Below, piece after piece: positions 60,196-64,000 of a stretch of DNA of 64,000 bases. The notes beneath the pieces were generated by a model. The model saw nothing but the letters and a program-made list of their open reading frames with translations, did not search any database and was not told the origin of the DNA. Source of the stretch: Xenorhabdus poinarii G6 (GTDB lineage Bacteria > Pseudomonadota > Gammaproteobacteria > Enterobacterales > Enterobacteriaceae); NCBI RefSeq assembly GCF_000968175.1, contig NZ_FO704551.1, forward strand, positions 1,426,001-1,490,000, in the 5' to 3' direction. Each line of letters begins with the position of its first letter. Within the stretch, counting starts at the first letter, position 1. The position numbers and the translations under genes were made by a program.

Positions 60196-61587
60196 TTAAA
60201 ATTGATTGAGAGCGGCTTCTTCGTTTTGCTCAAGTATTTCCTTATTGGTTTTTCCCATTAACTGACTGGTGATTGCACCTGCTGTCATCGCACCGTTCAC
60301 ATTGAGTGCTGTGCGCCCCATATCGATCAGCGGTTCAACAGAAATCAGCAGTGCGACTAACGTGACAGGTAGCCCCATAGCAGGCAAAACAATTAAGGCT
60401 GCAAATGTTGCCCCACCGCCAACGCCCGCAACACCCGCAGAACTGATAGTCACAATTCCGACAAGCGTTGCAATCCACACCGGATCAAAAGGATTGATAC
60501 CAACGGTTGGTGCAACCATGACCGCTAACATCGCAGGATAAATACCTGCACAGCCATTTTGTCCGATAGTTGCACCAAAAGACGCAGAGAAGCTGGCGAT
60601 GGACTCTGGTATACCGAGGCGACGAGTTTGAGTTTCAACATTTAAGGGAATACTCGCAGCACTTGAACGGCTGGTAAATGCAAATGTGAGTACCGGGCCT
60701 GCTTTTTTAAAGAATTTCAGGGGATTGATTCCTGTGAATACTAAAAGCCCGCCATGTACGACAAACATCAGACCAAGAGCGATATAGGAAGCAACAACAA
60801 AATTACCTAATTGGGTAATATCATGGAGATTCGAACTGGCAACAACTTTAGTCATTAAAGCCATTATGCCGTATGGCGTGAGACGCATAACCAATCTGAC
60901 CAGTTTCATTGCCCAGGCTTGCATAGTATCAATAGCCATGAGCGCACGCTCACCACGTTCATGATCATCTTTAAGCATTTGTAGTGCGGCGATACCTAAA
61001 AATGTCGCAAAAATGACAACACTAATAATAGAAGTAGGGCGTGCGCCTGTCAGATCAGCAAAGGGATTTTTAGGAATGAAAGAAAGAATGATTTGAGGCA
61101 CACCCATATCTGCAACCTTACCAATATAATTGCTTTCAATGGCAGATAAACGAGCCGTTTCTTGAGTCCCTTGAATGAGACCAGTTGCACTTAGACCAAA
61201 CAAATTAGCGATGACAATACCCACTAAAGCGGAAATGGCTGTAGTGAATAGTAAAGTACCAATGGTAAGAAAGCTGATTTTTCCTAAGGAAGAGGCTTTA
61301 TGTAAACGTGCAACTGCGCTTAGGATAGAAGCAAAAACCAATGGCATGATAACCATTTGTAGTAGTTGCACATAACCATTACCGACGATATTGAACCATT
61401 TAATGGATTCTTTCACGGTAATGTTGTCTGTTCCATAAATGAGGTTTAGTGCCAGCCCAAAAACGACACCGACAATCAGAGCTACAAGAACTTTTTTGGA
61501 CAAGCTCCACTGATTTGAACTCGATTTTGCTAATAATATAAGTAGTGCTACAAAAATGAGCACATTGATGATGAGTGGTAAATTCAT
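60196..61587 (-). CDS. tcyP: L-cystine:sodium/proton symporter TcyP
   Basis: 463 aa. Dicarboxylate/amino acid:cation symporter family, YdjN of E. coli, importing cystine. Eight-segment architecture with the re-entrant loops [15 protein letters not shown] and [14 protein letters not shown] typical of the family. Sulphur-dependent control is expected from E. coli. Confidence 0.94.
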   Translation of the reverse strand: MNLPLIINVLIFVALLILLAKSSSNQWSLSKKVLVALIVGVVFGLALNLIYGTDNITVKESIKWFNIVGNGYVQLLQMVIMPLVFASILSAVARLHKASSLGKISFLTIGTLLFTTAISALVGIVIANLFGLSATGLIQGTQETARLSAIESNYIGKVADMGVPQIILSFIPKNPFADLTGARPTSIISVVIFATFLGIAALQMLKDDHERGERALMAIDTMQAWAMKLVRLVMRLTPYGIMALMTKVVASSNLHDITQLGNFVVASYIALGLMFVVHGGLLVFTGINPLKFFKKAGPVLTFAFTSRSSAASIPLNVETQTRRLGIPESIASFSASFGATIGQNGCAGIYPAMLAVMVAPTVGINPFDPVWIATLVGIVTISSAGVAGVGGGATFAALIVLPAMGLPVTLVALLISVEPLIDMGRTALNVNGAMTAGAITSQLMGKTNKEILEQNEEAALNQF

Positions 61588-62070
61588 CCCTAATCTCCAA
61601 ACTTATTTATCCTTTTATATCGTGAGTTGCGGTGTATCGTGCAGCTCGCAATATATGGATATCAGTATATGTGTATGTAATATCTATTTTTATATGATGA
61701 TATGTAAGCGCTTTGGGGATGAGAAGGTACTCTTTGCTCTTGACCCAATCTGATGATTTGTAAGCTGTATTTCAATTTGAAATTTAACGATTACATATCA
61801 TGAAATGCTGAAAGGAGAATGTTATCAGTATAAGAAGTTTCTTACTTATAATTAAATGGAATTTAATATAATTATTTTTTACTAGTCAGCTTAATTGATT
61901 ATAAATGCTCATGTATTTTGTCTTTTTTTGTTAAGTTGACTGTCACTATCTAAGTGATTTAAAAGATTTCTTTTAGGGTTTAGCAAATAATTTTAAAAAA
62001 TATTTATATTTTTTAGATAACCCCATTTAAACATGGGGTTATGCTAGCGTGTTGGACGCGGGTGAGTGAA
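61588..62070. other. Intergenic region between tcyP and ydjM
   Basis: About 480 bp, AT-rich. It contains the tcyP promoter region and ATAACCCCAT / ATGGGGTTAT (62017-62042), a 10-bp perfect inverted repeat downstream of ydjM with T-run only on the upstream side; possibly a terminator of ydjM. No gene supported. Confidence 0.4.
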
Positions 62071-62664
62071 CTATTTGTAGAAATGCTGTAATTTATCAAT
62101 ATTAAATTTATCAAACTGTATTTTGTCAAACGGTGTTTTGTCTAAATAGTGAGTAAATGAAAAATTGATATGTTGTGGAAGAATGATCGCGATCACGACG
62201 ACTAATACTGCAATAAAGCGTTCCGCTTTTTTGCGTTCTTTACCTCTGAGAACAGGAATACGAAAACGCATTTTCAGGGGCCATAACAGTGGAATACCGG
62301 CAGGTGTCAGCATATCAGCAATAAGATGGCTGATGTAACCGATAATCATGGCATGGATAAAGTCAGTCGGAATAGGCCAATCAGAAGGTATTTCAGTCTG
62401 GAATAGAGTAACCCCCACGAGTAGCGCTAACAAACTATGCGTAAATCCACGATGCCCACATAATCGTGCAATGGGAATGGAGATAAAGCGAAATAATCGA
62501 CCTAATGTTGAGCTTGGGTGATCAATATCGGGTAACAATGAAGCCAGAAGTACACCGGGAAGCATGTGCAACCAGTCTCCCTGTGCTATTTCTGGCGTGA
62601 TTTCTAGCTGGTGAGCCAATACAAGGCTGGCAACGGAAAAAAGAAGATGTCCTTCTGCTGTCAT
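62071..62664 (-). CDS. ydjM: LexA-regulated membrane hydrolase YdjM
   Basis: 197 aa. DUF457-type membrane-bound metal-dependent hydrolase; LLPDIDHPSSTLGRL and FGHRGFTHSLLAL-like GHRGFTHSLLALLVG motif carry the likely metal ligands, plus SHLIADMLTPAGIPLLWP. E. coli ydjM is SOS-induced; a LexA box lies upstream here. Confidence 0.93.
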   Translation of the reverse strand: MTAEGHLLFSVASLVLAHQLEITPEIAQGDWLHMLPGVLLASLLPDIDHPSSTLGRLFRFISIPIARLCGHRGFTHSLLALLVGVTLFQTEIPSDWPIPTDFIHAMIIGYISHLIADMLTPAGIPLLWPLKMRFRIPVLRGKERKKAERFIAVLVVVIAIILPQHINFSFTHYLDKTPFDKIQFDKFNIDKLQHFYK

Positions 62665-62705
62665 AACTATTTATGTTAACTGTTTCTATTAATTTATGTT
62701 GATTG

Positions 62706-62721
62706 CTGTTTATACATACAG
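62706..62721. promoter_or_regulatory. LexA (SOS) box before ydjM
   Basis: CTGTTTATACATACAG is a perfect CTG-N10-CAG with AT-rich spacer, 42 bp before the ydjM start. E. coli ydjM is a known LexA target. Confidence 0.9.
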
Positions 62722-62888
62722 TAAGGCAGTATAGAGGGTTTTGTCTCAGGATGATAGAGGGTAAATAAGAAAAATCTTTATTTTCATGTGATGAGTCAAT
62801 CGATCTGTGCCATATCAAACAAACAGGCCGTCTCATTTGCCCTGCCATTACAGGGAAACAGATATGAGGTAATGGCAGTGCGCGGTTA

Positions 62889-63551
62889 TCACGTAATATT
62901 TTCTATTGTTAATTTTTCCAATGAATTCAGTTTGATATCAGCTAATGACCAACGAGGATCATTGAAATGATTCGCCGAAGGAACCACAATTGAGCGCATT
63001 CGCGCCGCTTTGGTGGCGATCATACCGTTAAATGAGTCTTCCAATGTGAGGCAATGAATTGGCTTGACCCCAAGTTGGTTAGCTGCCAGCAAATAAACTT
63101 CGGGATGAGGTTTGCTGTAAGGTAACTGTGCAGCAGAAACAACAACATCAAAGTAATGCCGTAGGTTAAATAATTCAAGGACTTGTTCGAGCATCTCATA
63201 AGGTGAAGCTGAGGCCAGACCAATTTTCAACCCACGTTCGCGGCAGAGATTTAAAGCATATTCTACTCCTGGTAACAAAGGACGGCTTTCTTTAACGGAT
63301 TGGACGACGTAATCAATGATGCGTTGCTCGGTTTCCCTTTTGGAAATGCCTTGCCAGGGGGAGGCTTGATACCATAATTCAACAACATGATCGATTCGTA
63401 ACCCCAATGTATCAGGCAGTGTTGTGGCCAGATTCAAATCTAACCCTAGTTCACTGAATACCTTTTTTTCGCCTTGTTCCCAGTAAGGCTCAGAATCAAT
63501 CAGCAAACCATCCATATCAAAGATAGCGGCTTCTATCGGTAAACGAAATGA
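62889..63551 (-). CDS. hxpB: HAD hexitol/2-deoxyglucose-6-phosphatase HxpB (YniC)
   Basis: 220 aa from ATG 63551 (MSFRLPIEAAIFDMDGLLIDSE). HAD phosphatase: DxD motif in FDMDGLLIDS, GLASAS motif, Lys in SKPHPEVYLLAA, and the acidic LEDSFNG. Dephosphorylates 2-deoxyglucose-6-phosphate and hexitol phosphates. Lies beside yniA as in E. coli. Confidence 0.94.
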   Translation of the reverse strand, partial: SFRLPIEAAIFDMDGLLIDSEPYWEQGEKKVFSELGLDLNLATTLPDTLGLRIDHVVELWYQASPWQGISKRETEQRIIDYVVQSVKESRPLLPGVEYALNLCRERGLKIGLASASPYEMLEQVLELFNLRHYFDVVVSAAQLPYSKPHPEVYLLAANQLGVKPIHCLTLEDSFNGMIATKAARMRSIVVPSANHFNDPRWSLADIKLNSLEKLTIENIT

Positions 63552-63758
63552 CATTTCATATCTCTCCGCGAGGTGATAATGATTAACGAGGTTTGATTGT
63601 AACAATCCCGGTCAATTAAATCTCGTTATCGATGATAGTAAAAAGAAGAAATGGAAAGGATGAAAAGACCCATCTTCTTAAAAAGAATGATGACCTTAGA
63701 GGGTGAATAAAAAGAATTTTGAGTTCATGAAAATGATATTGATAAATTTTTTTTATGT

Positions 63759-64000
63759 TTATTCAGATAAAAGTTTATCGATCGTATTTTGTACAAAAAT
63801 AAAATTATCACCGCCGAAAAGATGACATTTATTCAATAAATAATAGAGTTGATAGATAGGTTGGCGCTCAAGGAAACCTTGGGGTAATGGCCAGATATTC
63901 TGGTAGCCATCAAATATTTGCAAGGGAAGCTCCGGGTAAAACGGCAGCATCGCCAGATCACATTCACGATCACCCCAATAACAAGCAGGATCAAAAGTGA
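63759..64000 (-). CDS. yniA: Fructosamine kinase-family protein YniA, C-terminal part (cut by window end)
   Basis: 80 codons visible up to the window edge, TFDPACYWGDRECDLAMLPF...LLSE. The DPACYWGDRECDLAM motif is the metal-binding/activation region of aminoglycoside-phosphotransferase-like fructosamine-3-kinases. The start lies outside the window. Convergent-free neighbour order yniA-hxpB-ydjM-tcyP matches E. coli. Confidence 0.93.
   Translation of the reverse strand, partial: TFDPACYWGDRECDLAMLPFYPELPLQIFDGYQNIWPLPQGFLERQPIYQLYYLLNKCHLFGGDNFIFVQNTIDKLLSE

Noticed and set aside
62017..62042. Palindrome as strong ydjM terminator
   Set aside because: On the minus strand it is followed by A-rich, not T-rich sequence, so it is only reported as an inverted repeat in the intergenic entry.

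Overview
This window looks like the chromosome of an enteric gammaproteobacterium of the Morganellaceae, most like Xenorhabdus or Photorhabdus. The evidence is moderate AT-rich base use, E. coli-like housekeeping blocks with about 60-80 percent similar proteins, and accessory families (DUF1240, DUF1266, several IS types) common in those genera. The genus cannot be fixed without a search.

Layout. 1-20650 is a core block: end of hda, then arsC/yfgD, bepA, bcp and gcvR (minus strand) and dapA, bamC, purC (plus strand). A small lipoprotein gene, a DUF441 membrane protein overlapping tmcA, then ypfN, an M15 peptidase gene, dapE and yffB follow. Next come a narP-type response regulator, maeB, a Fur-box-preceded tonB-like gene, xseA and guaB. 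20730-22307 is guaA.

22308-about 34480 is an accessory island next to the 3' end of guaA, a known integration hot spot. It carries a tyrosine integrase with repeated upstream CATGGTAT motifs, long nested inverted repeats, an unrecognised 571-aa gene and a second unrecognised gene split by an IS1 element. An AlpA-like regulator, a RepA-like ATPase gene with an in-frame stop and then cut by an IS982 element, a DUF1266 gene and a DUF1240-like gene follow. IS5-type and IS701-type elements and an IS5 remnant complete it. It reads as a decaying P4-like satellite or integrative element; the two unrecognised genes are the best candidates here for something undescribed.

34577-39608 holds hexose-phosphate uptake (uhpT, uhpA, uhpB, uhpC) in a T-A-B-C order that differs from E. 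coli A-B-C-T. 40424-50020 is core again: rlmA, mntP under a manganese riboswitch, yobD, manZYX, sdaA, nudL, pabB, yoaH. 50122-59938 holds a yebF-like gene, pip, holE, ftnA, the yobA-yebZ-yebY copper operon, the small RNA SdsR, msrC, proQ, prc and htpX. 60196-64000 holds tcyP, ydjM with a LexA box, hxpB and the 3' end of yniA.

Gene starts were moved from the longest possible ORF to the start with a ribosome binding site and family-typical length where stated. Family names come from recognising the translated sequences; no database search was run.
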